A DNA stretch of 64,000 bases. Origin: Gemmatimonas aurantiaca T-27 (lineage in GTDB: Bacteria; Gemmatimonadota; Gemmatimonadetes; Gemmatimonadales; Gemmatimonadaceae). The stretch is taken from the NCBI RefSeq assembly GCF_000010305.1, contig NC_012489.1, positions 3,045,646-3,109,645 of the forward strand, given 5' to 3'. Position numbers and translations under genes: made by a program. The notes below the pieces were generated by a model. That model was given only the letters and a program-made list of their open reading frames with translations, had not been told where the DNA came from and made no database searches. Numbering within the stretch: position 1 is the first letter of the stretch; each line of letters begins with the position of its first letter. Of this stretch, positions 9,087-18,146 are shown piece by piece.

Positions 9087-9356
9087 ATGGCCAAGCCGAA
9101 GCTTCGTCCGCGTCGTGACGCCATGGTGCCTTCGCCGTATCAAGAGGCCCGTGACGAGCTGTTCCAGCAGATCATGCAGTGCGGTGTGATTGGATGTCAC
9201 CCCGAAGACCAGAAAGAGTGGTTTGACGCCACCATGGTCTACCTGTCGAATCGGTACCCGGAGCTGAAAGCTCCCGAGTTCACCGAACTGCGCACGTTGG
9301 GCGAGCGCTTTGCGCAGCCCACCAAGAAGCAGACACAGGAAGCGGCTGCCGTTTAA
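9087..9356 (+). CDS. Uncharacterised conserved-looking small protein
   Basis: An 89-residue soluble protein, MAKPKLRPRRDAMVPSPYQE..., with a basic start, a helical middle and the cysteine pair MQCGVIGC (C32, C37) before HPEDQKEWFDATMVYLSNRYPEL. GAGG lies only two bases ahead of the ATG at 9087, which is close but usable. No signal peptide or membrane segment. It is monocistronic: the next gene is convergent and a strong hairpin follows at 9437. I do not recognise the family. Confidence 0.65.
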   Translation: MAKPKLRPRRDAMVPSPYQEARDELFQQIMQCGVIGCHPEDQKEWFDATMVYLSNRYPELKAPEFTELRTLGERFAQPTKKQTQEAAAV

Positions 9357-9436
9357 TCGGCATCATCGCACGCACGCTGGACCAGTGCACGATACGCCGC
9401 ACGATCAGCCGTTCGTATCGCAGCACAAAGCGCAGT

Positions 9437-9469
9437 GACAAACGCCTTCCAGTCGGGAAGGCGTTTGTC
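9437..9469. terminator. Perfect 14-bp hairpin terminator between convergent genes
   Basis: GACAAACGCCTTCC and GGAAGGCGTTTGTC form a perfect 14-bp stem around AGTCG, placed between the 89-aa gene (ends 9356) and the convergent phosphatidyltransferase (ends 9484). The T-rich end of the stem and GTTTC after it fit a bidirectional terminator. Confidence 0.8.
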
Positions 9470-9483
9470 GTTTCAGGCCGGAC

Positions 9484-10044
9484 TCATCCCGCTTCGTCGG
9501 TGCGGTCCGTGCGCACCCGCTCGCGCCAGAGCATGAGGGTGTAGTCGACGGTGGCCACCACACCCAGCACCGCCACCACGATGACCAGCGCGTCGACCCA
9601 TCGTGGGGCCAGCAGCACCGCAATGAACGTCGCCAATTGGAACACGGTCACCAGCTTGCCCACGATCCGCGCCCGGAACGTGATCGGTCGCAGCCAACTC
9701 ACCCGCCGAGCCACGAACCACCCGATCACGGACATCACGTCGCGGAACATGATCGCGACCGCCTGCCAGATGGCCAGCTCTCCACCGATGACGTAGCTGA
9801 GCACCACGCCCAACACGAACAACCGGTCGGCGATCGGATCGATCAGCGCACCGATGCGCGAAGCCGCCTGTGTCCGGCGCGCAATCCATCCGTCCAGAAA
9901 ATCCGTGATGGACGCAGCGCCGATGAGCGCCAGGCGCACGGGCACCGCATCGACCGCCACGAAGCCGATGGCCAATGCCACACGGGACGTGGACACGATA
10001 TTGGGAAGCGTCAATACACGGGACGCATCGGACGCGCGGGCCAT
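9484..10044 (-). CDS. CDP-alcohol phosphatidyltransferase (phosphatidylglycerophosphate synthase type)
   Basis: Integral membrane enzyme that transfers a phosphatidyl group from CDP-diacylglycerol to an alcohol. The family motif D-x2-D-G-x2-A-R-x8-G-x3-D-x3-D is complete: TDFLDGWIARR ... RIGALIDPIADR. About 186 residues and five or six membrane helices fit PgsA-type enzymes, and TLPNIVSTSRV at the start is typical. The ATG at 10044 is chosen; a GTG at 10080 would add 12 residues. PgsA (glycerol-3-phosphate acceptor) is the likeliest member, but the sequence does not settle the acceptor. Confidence 0.88.
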   Translation of the reverse strand: MARASDASRVLTLPNIVSTSRVALAIGFVAVDAVPVRLALIGAASITDFLDGWIARRTQAASRIGALIDPIADRLFVLGVVLSYVIGGELAIWQAVAIMFRDVMSVIGWFVARRVSWLRPITFRARIVGKLVTVFQLATFIAVLLAPRWVDALVIVVAVLGVVATVDYTLMLWRERVRTDRTDEAG

Positions 10045-10181
10045 GCAGGAAACTATGCCCAGCGCACCGTCCGGCGACACCCGCCGCAGGCAGGCGAAGA
10101 CAACATGGCATTCCCAAGTGTGACAGAAGCGGCATCACACGGGCTGTCAGCGATCCGCCACGCACGTTATCGTGCCGGAAC

Positions 10182-11711
10182 ATGTGGACTGATCCGCTTC
10201 CCTTGGTGGTGATCGGCATTGCGGCCGCCGTGCTGGCGTGGGACGTCACGCTGGCCGGGTGGATCACCACACGCCGCGAAGCGCCGCGCCTCTTCACGCA
10301 GCTCACGGCGTTCTGTGGTCTGTTGGTCGTACCGGCGCTCGTTGTCAGCGTGGCCTCCGGTACGGAAGCGGGGGCACGCACCATCTCCGGCATCACGTGG
10401 CTGCAACCGCTGGTCGCGGTGGCGTTTGTCGTGCAGGTGCTCTACGCCGTCGGCATCCGACTGGTCTCTCCTGTCGTCGGCATTCCGATTCTGCTCTACG
10501 ATCTGCTGCTCGCCGTCGTAGCCATCGGTGACTATCTCGTCTCGCAGTTCGGCAGTGCACCGCTGGCCCTGCAAGCGGCGGTGTCGGCACGCGATGTCAT
10601 CGTCGGTATCGGCGTCGGGCGCGCCGCGCTGCTCTCCTCGTTGACCGCGCTGGTGCCGATGCTCGCGCCGGCCTACCCGGCGCGATGGCGGATCTCAGCG
10701 GCTGTCCGCGCCGGACTCGTACTCGCTGCCGTGGCGCTCACCACGCTGCTGGCCATGGAATGGCCGCGCGGTGTGGCTGCGGTACGCAGCTACGACGTGG
10801 CCGTCGCTGAACCGATGCAGGCCCGTCCGCGTGGAGATTTTTTGATCGGCGTGCGTTTCCTGCCCGTGCTCAATGGCGTGCCGCTCGCACGCACGGTACG
10901 CAGCGATACGGCGTTGTTCGGTGCCTTTGATCCCGATGTGGTCCTCATCGTGCTCGACGACGAAGGCACCCGCCCCGCCGCACTCGATTCACTCGCCCGT
11001 GTGCTCGAGCCATGGCGCGTGGACAGTGCCACCGGTGACACGCTGCGATTGGCGGTGGGCCTTCGTATCGGCCGTCGGGCTCCAGTCGCGGGCGACGCGC
11101 AGCGCGTACGCGCCGTTGGCCGCGTGCTCGAACGTCTTCGCCCCGATGTGATCTTTCCGGCCTTGCCCGATCCCGTGCCGTCGTGGCTTGGTGCCGCACC
11201 ACCCTCGTTGACCTGGTGGCAAGCCACGCTTCGTCAGACGGCACAGGAGGTGCGCCGCGTGCGACCACGCACCCATGTGGGCTGGAGTGCCACTCGCCTC
11301 GATGCCACCGACAGTGCCGTATACGCCTGGGCTGCCAGCAGCGGATCGCCGGTGACATTGCTCGGTGCCGTCGCGTTCCCTGGTTTCTCTGGACTGCCCG
11401 CAGTGGACGCGCGTTTGCGCGCCTTCGAACGCTGGCACGCGCAGGCGCTCGCTGCTGGTGGTGCACAGCAACCACATTGGCTGACCACCGTTGGCGGATT
11501 GCCACATGCACACGGTGATGCCGCGCAGGTGGCGGCGATCCGGCGTGCACTGGCCTGGGGCTCACGCCGCGAGTGGATTGGCGCGGCCATCGTGGGGGAG
11601 CCTGCCGACTACGACGGATGGACGGGGCTACGCGCTTCGAACGGTCGCATTCGCAGTGCGATGACCTCACTGGGACTGGCCTCACGCCGCATGCGCGAAG
11701 TGCGCCGCTGA
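10182..11711 (+). CDS. Uncharacterised membrane protein with large extracytoplasmic domain
   Basis: A 509-residue protein from the ATG at 10182. Residues 1 to about 200 hold six or so hydrophobic segments, the last being AGLVLAAVALTTLLAMEW. The rest, about 310 residues, is soluble and probably outside. Its alternating strands and helices (DVVLIVLDDEGTRPAALDSLARVLEPW; THVGWSATRL; HWLTTVGGLPHAHGD; EWIGAAIVGEPADYDGW) resemble a TIM-barrel hydrolase layout, but I cannot name a family. The coding frame also reads through to 9975; that upstream part overlaps the antisense pgsA-like gene and looks non-coding. It is convergent with the M16 peptidase, 7 bases apart. Confidence 0.7.
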   Translation: MWTDPLPLVVIGIAAAVLAWDVTLAGWITTRREAPRLFTQLTAFCGLLVVPALVVSVASGTEAGARTISGITWLQPLVAVAFVVQVLYAVGIRLVSPVVGIPILLYDLLLAVVAIGDYLVSQFGSAPLALQAAVSARDVIVGIGVGRAALLSSLTALVPMLAPAYPARWRISAAVRAGLVLAAVALTTLLAMEWPRGVAAVRSYDVAVAEPMQARPRGDFLIGVRFLPVLNGVPLARTVRSDTALFGAFDPDVVLIVLDDEGTRPAALDSLARVLEPWRVDSATGDTLRLAVGLRIGRRAPVAGDAQRVRAVGRVLERLRPDVIFPALPDPVPSWLGAAPPSLTWWQATLRQTAQEVRRVRPRTHVGWSATRLDATDSAVYAWAASSGSPVTLLGAVAFPGFSGLPAVDARLRAFERWHAQALAAGGAQQPHWLTTVGGLPHAHGDAAQVAAIRRALAWGSRREWIGAAIVGEPADYDGWTGLRASNGRIRSAMTSLGLASRRMREVRR

Positions 11712-11718
11712 GACGGCG

Positions 11719-14430
11719 TCACGAGTTGCCGGTGCCCTGCACCAACCCCTCCGCTTCGAGTCCAGGCTGCAGATACCGTTGCGCGAGCTGCAACACGTCC
11801 GCGCCGGTGACCGCCGCGAGTCGAGCCGCCTCTTCGTGACGCTCATGCAGCCCCTCGCCGAACAACCAGGCGTCCACTAGATCGGCCAGCACCGTACCGC
11901 CCGATTGTTGACTGATGGCATGGGTGCCGACGAGGTAGTTCCGTGCTCGCGTCAGCTCTTCCGCAGAAGGCTCGGCCTCACGGAACTTCGCGAACTCCCG
12001 CATGAGCCCTTCCCGCGCTTCGTCTTCACGCGATGGCGAGGTGGCGATGTACGCCGCGAAGGCTCCACCGGCACGCCGTTCCACCGGGAACGCGCTCACC
12101 GTGTATGCGAGCGACTGCACATCACGCAGTTGTTCGAAGAATCGCCCACCCAGTCCGCTGGCAATCGCCGATAGCACCCGCGCAGCGTAGCGTGCCGGAT
12201 CATTCCGTGCCGGACCGGGGAACAGCAATGCCAACGCCGACTGCTGCTTGGCGCGGGTGTCACGCGCCGCCACCCGCGTCTCGGGCCAGGGCAGCGCCGG
12301 TAGTGGCACATCGTCAACCTGCTGCATGCCGGCAAAATGTGTCTGGCACAGCGCAGCCACCTCGTCGGGCTCGACATCACCCACGACCGCGATCACTGCC
12401 GGCCCCCGCATGGCGTGCTGTGCATGCCACGCCACCACGTCAGCACGTCCCAATGCGGCCAACGAGGTTTCGCTGCCGATCACGGAGCGTGCATAGGGGT
12501 GTGTGCCATACGCCGAGGTCACGGCCAGTCGCATGGGCCAGCGATACATGTCGTCGCGTACGCGTGCCACCTCGGCCAGCGCGAGAGCGCGCTCTGTTTC
12601 CACACCATCGTCGGGAAACGCCGGGTGCTGCACCACATCGGCCAGCAGTTCGAGCGCCGCCGGCAAGTGGCGCGTGGGCACCGACATCGACCACCCCACG
12701 CTCTCCAGACCGGCCGACACGCCGACACTGCTCCCCAGCGCTTCGGCCACTTCGGCAATCTGCGCCCCACTGCGGGTCATCGTGCCTTTCAGCATCGACT
12801 GCGCCGTGAGACGGGCCAACCCTTCGTGCTCAGGCGCGTCCACCACCGCACCGCCGCGCACGAATGCCCCAAAGTGCACCAGCGGTGCGCCGGGCTTCCG
12901 CACGACCAGCACCGGCACACCGGCGTCGGTGCGATACACCGCCACATCGCCCTGCACGTCGGCCTGCGGCCTCTGAGCCTTCGACGACATTGCGGACGGT
13001 GGGCGCACCACATTTGCTGCGACAGGTGCGTCGGCGTGTGCCGGTGTGGCCTCAGTCGGTGTGGCAGCAATCGGAGTCACCATCACCGCGCTGCCCATCG
13101 AAGCTTCGGCATCCAGCATCGCTTGCAGCGCCCCGACATCAGCAGCGATCTCGTCGCTTCCTTCGGGGCGATACGACACTACACTCACCTGCCCGGGTGC
13201 CAGATGGCGCTGCATCGCGTCCTGCACCGCGCGCGCATCGAGCGACAACAGGGTGTCGTAATACTGCGAGGCCAACGCGAGGCCGCCGTCCGCTTCCCAC
13301 GAGGCCAGATACTGCGCTTGACCGTCCATACTCTCCAAACGACGTAACCAACGGGCTTCCAGGATACGCTGGGCACGGTCCACTTCCGCCGCCCGCATCC
13401 CGTCGGTACGCGCCGCCTGCAATTCACGCCACACGGCACGCGTCGCCGGGCGCGCCTGTTCGGACGGTGATTCGGCATGCGCCACAAACACACCCACGTC
13501 ACCGCTCGTGTAGTTCCACGCCGACACCGAGCTGGCCAACTGGCGTTCACGGACGGCACGATACAGACGCGACGCACGTCCGGTCCCGAGGACGACACCC
13601 GCCAGATCCAGCGCCGGAGCATCCGCGTGATGCAACGACGGCGTACGCCAACCGAAGGCGATCTGCTGTTGCGCGATGTCTCCCGCCCACTCCTGATGAC
13701 GCACGCCCGGCAAGGCCTGCTCCAGCGGCCCCGCAGGGCGCGGCGGCGCACCAGCCGGCAACGTCCCATGGCGCGCCAGCACCTCCCGCAGCACGACATC
13801 CGGATCGACATCACCTACGACGGCCATGATGGTGTTGCCGGGCTGATACCAGTGTCGGTAGAAGCCGACCAGCTTCTCGCGGGTGAACGTGCGCAGTGCG
13901 TCTTCCTCGCCCATGCGCCACCGGCGAATGCGGTGATGATCGTGCAGCAGCGCGTAGAGCGATTCGATGGTCACCGCGGATGCGGTGTCCCGCTTCCGCT
14001 TCACTTCCTGGATGATGACTTCCAGTTCACGCGCCAGCTCTTCGCCATCGATGACCGACCGGGCGTACGCATCGAACTGAATCTCCAGTCCCGCCACGAA
14101 CGACGACGACGGCAGCACCGTGTAGTAGCTCGTGTGGTCGTAGATCGTGTGCGCGTTGAGATAGCCACCGTTGGCCTTTGTTTCACGCGCGATCTGACCG
14201 ACCCCACGCGTGGGCGTGCCCTTGAAGAACATGTGTTCGAGCACATGCGCGATGCCCACTTCGTCATCACGCTCGTCGAAGTAGCCGGTCTTCACGTGGG
14301 TCACAATCGACACGGCGGGCGCCGAGCGATCCTGGCGCACCAGCAGAGTCAGTCCATTCGGCAGTACGGTGCGAACGGTTTCGGTGTGCAACACCAGCGC
14401 CTCACTGGGGCGCTGTATCGTCGTGGTCAT
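11719..14430 (-). CDS. M16 family zinc metallopeptidase, two-domain (pitrilysin/processing-peptidase type)
   Basis: A 903-residue peptidase with tandem M16 domains. The N-terminal half has the inverted zinc motif HVLEH (H62, E65, H66) in GIAHVLEHMFFKGT, with the third ligand expected in ELEVIIQEVKRKRD. After an Ala/Thr/Pro linker (about 475-525), a second domain begins at VPVLVVRKPGAPLVHFGAFVRGG. It lacks HxxEH (GLARLTAQSMLKGT), as in the non-catalytic partner of such enzymes, and contains the RNYLVGTHAISQQ hinge-type segment. No signal peptide, so probably cytoplasmic. The ATG at 14430 overlaps the stop of the TPR gene as ATGA. Peptide substrate unknown. Confidence 0.93.
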   Translation of the reverse strand: MTTTIQRPSEALVLHTETVRTVLPNGLTLLVRQDRSAPAVSIVTHVKTGYFDERDDEVGIAHVLEHMFFKGTPTRGVGQIARETKANGGYLNAHTIYDHTSYYTVLPSSSFVAGLEIQFDAYARSVIDGEELARELEVIIQEVKRKRDTASAVTIESLYALLHDHHRIRRWRMGEEDALRTFTREKLVGFYRHWYQPGNTIMAVVGDVDPDVVLREVLARHGTLPAGAPPRPAGPLEQALPGVRHQEWAGDIAQQQIAFGWRTPSLHHADAPALDLAGVVLGTGRASRLYRAVRERQLASSVSAWNYTSGDVGVFVAHAESPSEQARPATRAVWRELQAARTDGMRAAEVDRAQRILEARWLRRLESMDGQAQYLASWEADGGLALASQYYDTLLSLDARAVQDAMQRHLAPGQVSVVSYRPEGSDEIAADVGALQAMLDAEASMGSAVMVTPIAATPTEATPAHADAPVAANVVRPPSAMSSKAQRPQADVQGDVAVYRTDAGVPVLVVRKPGAPLVHFGAFVRGGAVVDAPEHEGLARLTAQSMLKGTMTRSGAQIAEVAEALGSSVGVSAGLESVGWSMSVPTRHLPAALELLADVVQHPAFPDDGVETERALALAEVARVRDDMYRWPMRLAVTSAYGTHPYARSVIGSETSLAALGRADVVAWHAQHAMRGPAVIAVVGDVEPDEVAALCQTHFAGMQQVDDVPLPALPWPETRVAARDTRAKQQSALALLFPGPARNDPARYAARVLSAIASGLGGRFFEQLRDVQSLAYTVSAFPVERRAGGAFAAYIATSPSREDEAREGLMREFAKFREAEPSAEELTRARNYLVGTHAISQQSGGTVLADLVDAWLFGEGLHERHEEAARLAAVTGADVLQLAQRYLQPGLEAEGLVQGTGNS

Positions 14431-15479
14431 CGAGGTGGAGACATCGGGTACGGGGTAGGCATGCCAAGTGGCGCCGGCATCGACGCGAGGCACTGCTGCC
14501 ATTCACCAGGTCCGGCACGCTGGATCCAACGCAGGGCTTCGTCAAACCGACCAAGCCGCACCAGCGCACAACCGAGAAATCCCTGGGCGATACGATCACC
14601 AGGATCGAGTTGCAGCGCACGCACGTAGAAGCGGCGGGCAATTTCCGGTTGCCCGTCAGCCAGCATGATGCTCGCCAACTCCCGCGCGGCCACCGCGCTC
14701 TCCGGCGCCAGGCGCACTGCGTTCGTGAGGAACGTGCGGGCACGAGCCAGGTCGCCGTCTTCGCGCGTGATGCGTCCGATGTAAATGAGCGGGCGCGCAT
14801 CGTCCGGATGTTCCATGGCGAGCCGCGCAAAGGCGGTACGAGCCACTTCCCGCGACCCGCGCTGGTACGCCGATATCGCCTCGGCCAGCTCGCGTTCAGG
14901 TTGACCGGTGGTGAACCACCACGTCCCCGCTCCCCCGAGTGCCGCCAGCAACACCACGGCACCAACGGCAGGCCAGAGCCAACGGCGGCGTGGTTTCACG
15001 GAGCGGTCAGCATCACCCGCATCCCCGATGAACGGAGGAGGTGCTGCCGGCGCCCCGGTTTGTGCGCTGGCGTGTCCATACGCCGCACCACCGGGCGCCC
15101 ACGTTTGATGTGGTGCGGATGTTGGAGGCGTGCCGGCAGGGGCGGAGGCAAAGCCGGCGATCGGTGCTTCGGGAATGGCATGCTCCAATGCCATCCACGC
15201 TTCACGCACCAGAATGCGTTCCGCTTCGTTCTCGGCCAGCCCGGTGGACCGATCCGCCCAAGCGGCGAGCGCCACCAGCGCATGCGCATCGGCGAGGTTG
15301 ATCAGGCCAAGTTGTCGTACTTCCGTCACCAGCGCCTGTCCGGTGAGTTCCGGCCGCCCGATCACGCCCTGCAACACACCCTGTGCCGAATGCCACAGCT
15401 CAGGTGCGGTGTACCGATCCGACGCGGCGAAAACGCCACGCGCCGCGTCCAGCGCGGCGCGTGCAGAGTGCGGGGTCAC
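14427..15479 (-). CDS. Membrane-anchored tetratricopeptide-repeat protein
   Basis: A 350-residue protein with a helical N-terminal region, a Pro/Ala/Gly linker, a basic stop (RSVKPRRR), one membrane helix (WLWPAVGAVVLLAALGGAGTWWF, about 168-190), and C-terminal TPRs of the ARxxFxxLAxxxPxDARPLIYIGRI type over about 200-320. These repeats normally scaffold protein contacts. It is translationally coupled (ATGA) to the M16 peptidase and follows another TPR gene by 8 bases, so the three probably form one operon and may act together. No enzymatic motif. Confidence 0.8.
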   Translation of the reverse strand: MTPHSARAALDAARGVFAASDRYTAPELWHSAQGVLQGVIGRPELTGQALVTEVRQLGLINLADAHALVALAAWADRSTGLAENEAERILVREAWMALEHAIPEAPIAGFASAPAGTPPTSAPHQTWAPGGAAYGHASAQTGAPAAPPPFIGDAGDADRSVKPRRRWLWPAVGAVVLLAALGGAGTWWFTTGQPERELAEAISAYQRGSREVARTAFARLAMEHPDDARPLIYIGRITREDGDLARARTFLTNAVRLAPESAVAARELASIMLADGQPEIARRFYVRALQLDPGDRIAQGFLGCALVRLGRFDEALRWIQRAGPGEWQQCLASMPAPLGMPTPYPMSPPR

Positions 15480-15487
15480 CGGAGCAC

Positions 15488-16675
15488 TCAGCGCACGATG
15501 CGGAGCATGCCAGCGTCGGCACTCCCCCGGATGAATGCTTCCGGGGCATGAGAGTCGACACGCGTACCGGTCGCGCCATAAAACCGGCGCGCTTCCACAG
15601 CCATGTACTCCTCGAGAGATCGGCCAGCATCCCGCGCATCACGCAGGGCCTTCACGATCTCTTCCCAGGTGCCTTCGAACGTCGTGCCATCACGCATGAT
15701 GACCCGATGCGTGCCCGCGTCGGCGCTCAGCACGTGCGATGATGCCAGGGCTTCGGCGGCCAGATCGACATTGAGGTCGAGGCCGGATTCCGCCTGCTGG
15801 CTGGCCAATCCGGTGAGCAACGTGCCGAGCGTCTCCAGCTGCCCCGATGACGGGGCAGCCGAGACTTCCTCGGACGCGTCCATGGCGGCCTGCTCGATCT
15901 GATTGAGCAGGTCGTCGATGGCATCGGGTTCACCGGCCAGTTCCTTCAAGCGTGCCTCCCACGGCTTGAATTCGCCGTCGCTTTCCGGGAGCCGGTAGAT
16001 GGACTTCTTGAGTTCGATCAGCCGCCAGATCCCGAGTTCATCCCAGTGATCTTCCGGCGAGGTCTGTTCGAACTCACGCAACGCGGCCTCGAGATCGCCG
16101 GCATCGTACAGGATGTTGGCGAGATAGACGCGCGCTTCTGCGAACTGCGGATCGATGGTGACCGCCTGCCGCAACGCCGCCATCGCTTCCGCGTCGTTGC
16201 CCAAACGGTGCTGCGCATAGCCGATGCAGGCCACGGCTTCGCTGGAGTCTTCGGCATGATGCACGGCCCGCTCGAAATACGTCAGCGACATGTCGACGTA
16301 TCCTTCGCGGAACAGGGCCCGGCCGATCTGCAGCATGAGATCCACATCGTCATCGTATCCGAGCGTGAGCGTTCGCTCGAATGCGCGGAACCCCGCGTCG
16401 ATTTGTCCGAACTTGAGCAGCACTTCACCGAGTCCGGCGAGGGCGTCCTCATGTTCGGGATCGAGCAGCAAGGCTTCCTCGAAACTGCGCCGTGCCCAGG
16501 CGTACTCCTCGCGCGCGAGTCGCGCGTAGCCGGCCCCCACATGCAATTCCACCGCAGCGGGATACAGCGAGAGTCCCTCGCGCAACAACTCGAGCGCCTC
16601 ATCGAACTGCCCTTCGTTGTACAGGGCGTGGGCGCGTTCGTCGTACTCCTCGGAACTCAGGAACGGGTGGGACAT
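15488..16675 (-). CDS. Tetratricopeptide-repeat protein
   Basis: A 395-residue soluble protein. Residues 1-200 carry about five TPR units (YDERAHALYNEGQFDEALELLREGL; AVELHVGAGYARLAREEYAWARRSFEEAL; DALAGLGEVLLKFGQ...; EARVYLANILYDAGDLEAALREFEQ). The C-terminal 180 residues are acidic and different in character, ending in a compact region (THRVIMRDGTTFEGTWEEIVKALRDARDAGRSLEEYMAVEARRF) of unknown role. No signal peptide. First gene of the TPR-TPR-M16 run, 61 bases after the psuG stop on the same strand. Confidence 0.8.
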   Translation of the reverse strand: MSHPFLSSEEYDERAHALYNEGQFDEALELLREGLSLYPAAVELHVGAGYARLAREEYAWARRSFEEALLLDPEHEDALAGLGEVLLKFGQIDAGFRAFERTLTLGYDDDVDLMLQIGRALFREGYVDMSLTYFERAVHHAEDSSEAVACIGYAQHRLGNDAEAMAALRQAVTIDPQFAEARVYLANILYDAGDLEAALREFEQTSPEDHWDELGIWRLIELKKSIYRLPESDGEFKPWEARLKELAGEPDAIDDLLNQIEQAAMDASEEVSAAPSSGQLETLGTLLTGLASQQAESGLDLNVDLAAEALASSHVLSADAGTHRVIMRDGTTFEGTWEEIVKALRDARDAGRSLEEYMAVEARRFYGATGTRVDSHAPEAFIRGSADAGMLRIVR

Positions 16676-16736
16676 TGCCAGTCAAGCCTCCGGAGCTAGC
16701 GGGTTACCGGATTGTACCGTGCACCACGACGTTGGT

Positions 16737-17657
16737 TCACGGAGTTCCCTCGACCAACGCCACCGCGATCTGTCCCGCCAGTCGCGCGTTGGCTTCCAGC
16801 AGCGCGAGATTGGCAGACACGGACCGTCCTTCTGTTCGCTGTTGAATCTGAGCCAGCAGGTACGGCGTGACGGCCGCCCCGCGAATCCCCGCGAGACTGG
16901 CCGCCTGCAGGGCCGCCCGGGTCGCCGCATCGACGATGTCTGCAGGAATCGCGACATCGGCCGGCGGAGGCTGCACCACCAGCATGGCACTCTCGCGCCC
17001 CAGAGCCCGGTGCGCCCGCCAGGCGCGGGCGATCTGCTCCGGTCGATCCAACCGGGACGTGAGCCTGAGCCCCGTGCTGAGCGAAAAAAACCCTGGCAGT
17101 TCGTCGGTGCCACAGCCGACCACCGGTACCCCGAGTGTCTCCAACCGCTCGAGTGTGGCCGGCAAGTCGAGGATGGACTTGGCCCCCGCGCACACCACGA
17201 TCACCGGGGTACGGGATAGTTCGATCAGATCGGCCGACTCATCGAACGGCGCATCCCGGTGGACCCCACCAATACCGCCGGTGGCAAACACCTCGAGTCC
17301 CCCCAACGCACACAGCGCCAAGGTGGCCGCAACGGTGGTGGCACCATCGGCCCCGTCGGCCATGGCAATGCCCAGATCGCGTGCGGAGACCTTTCGAACT
17401 CCATCACGCTGCAGGAACCGCTCGAGATCCTCGTCATCGAGGCCGAGGGTGGGCGTCCCCCGGGAAATGGCGGTGATGACCGGTATCGCTCCGACCGCTG
17501 TCACCGCCTCGGTCATGCGCCGAGCCGCCTCGCGGTTGTACGGCGGCTCGAGTCCCTGCGCCAGCACCGAGCTTTCGAGCGCAACCAGTGCCGCACCGCG
17601 TTCGAGCGCTTCGAACACGGTCGATGTGGCGCGCGGCCGAAGCAGGCGCTCACTCAC
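16737..17657 (-). CDS. psuG: Pseudouridine-5'-phosphate glycosidase
   Basis: Cleaves pseudouridine 5'-phosphate reversibly to uracil and ribose 5-phosphate. The 306-residue length and the family's conserved blocks are present: ALESSVLAQGLEPPYN near the start, VSARDLGIAMADGADGATTVAATL, the FATGGIGGVHR loop, and VVCAGAKSILDLPATLERLETLGVPVVG. The canonical partner, the kinase PsuK, is not next to it: the 3' neighbour is a TPR gene and the 5' neighbour a 78-residue unknown 6 bases away. The call is firm from the motif set. Confidence 0.95.
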   Translation of the reverse strand: MSERLLRPRATSTVFEALERGAALVALESSVLAQGLEPPYNREAARRMTEAVTAVGAIPVITAISRGTPTLGLDDEDLERFLQRDGVRKVSARDLGIAMADGADGATTVAATLALCALGGLEVFATGGIGGVHRDAPFDESADLIELSRTPVIVVCAGAKSILDLPATLERLETLGVPVVGCGTDELPGFFSLSTGLRLTSRLDRPEQIARAWRAHRALGRESAMLVVQPPPADVAIPADIVDAATRAALQAASLAGIRGAAVTPYLLAQIQQRTEGRSVSANLALLEANARLAGQIAVALVEGTP

Positions 17658-17663
17658 GCGGAA

Positions 17664-17900
17664 TCAGCCTTCGGCGTCCTGAAACCCGTCGGCCTTTCGT
17701 GATTCCAGCAGTTCCCAGTCGCTCGACGTCGGGTCGAACACGGCCATGACCTTGATCGTCTCGCCGGACCACGCATCGAAGACCTTGCCCGTGTTCTGGT
17801 AGATCTTGATTTCGTGTCCATCCTCGAACTTCAACACGATGAGGGGATGCGTGTTGTTCGCATACTGTTTACGCAACTTCTGGGGCGTAGGCGCGTTCAT
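17664..17900 (-). CDS. Uncharacterised 78-residue protein
   Basis: Soluble small protein starting MNAPTPQKLRKQYANNTHPL, with a mostly beta pattern (LIVLKFEDGHEIKIY; TIKVMAVFDP) and the acidic end DGFQDAEG. The ATG at 17900 is chosen because the 40 residues read further upstream are basic and patternless. It lies 6 bases ahead of psuG on the same strand, so the two may be co-transcribed, but nothing links it to pseudouridine metabolism. Family not recognised. Confidence 0.6.
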   Translation of the reverse strand: MNAPTPQKLRKQYANNTHPLIVLKFEDGHEIKIYQNTGKVFDAWSGETIKVMAVFDPTSSDWELLESRKADGFQDAEG

Positions 17901-18146
17901 CGGTCCAGGGTCAGGGTGCACGTGTATCCTCGTCTGAAACTTGCGATGGCGCACCAGCTCGCGCCAGACAGTCCCTCGACCATGTCCTTTCCAATCACCG
18001 CGTCGCGGCACCGTCATCACTGGTCGTCACGACGGGTTTCCGGGGAGGCCTGGATCGATGGTCGCCGGGCCACGGCGGCACCTCAGGGGCGGGATCGGGT
18101 ACAGAGCGGCACTCCACCTGCAGCACTTCCTACCTGGAGGCCCACC

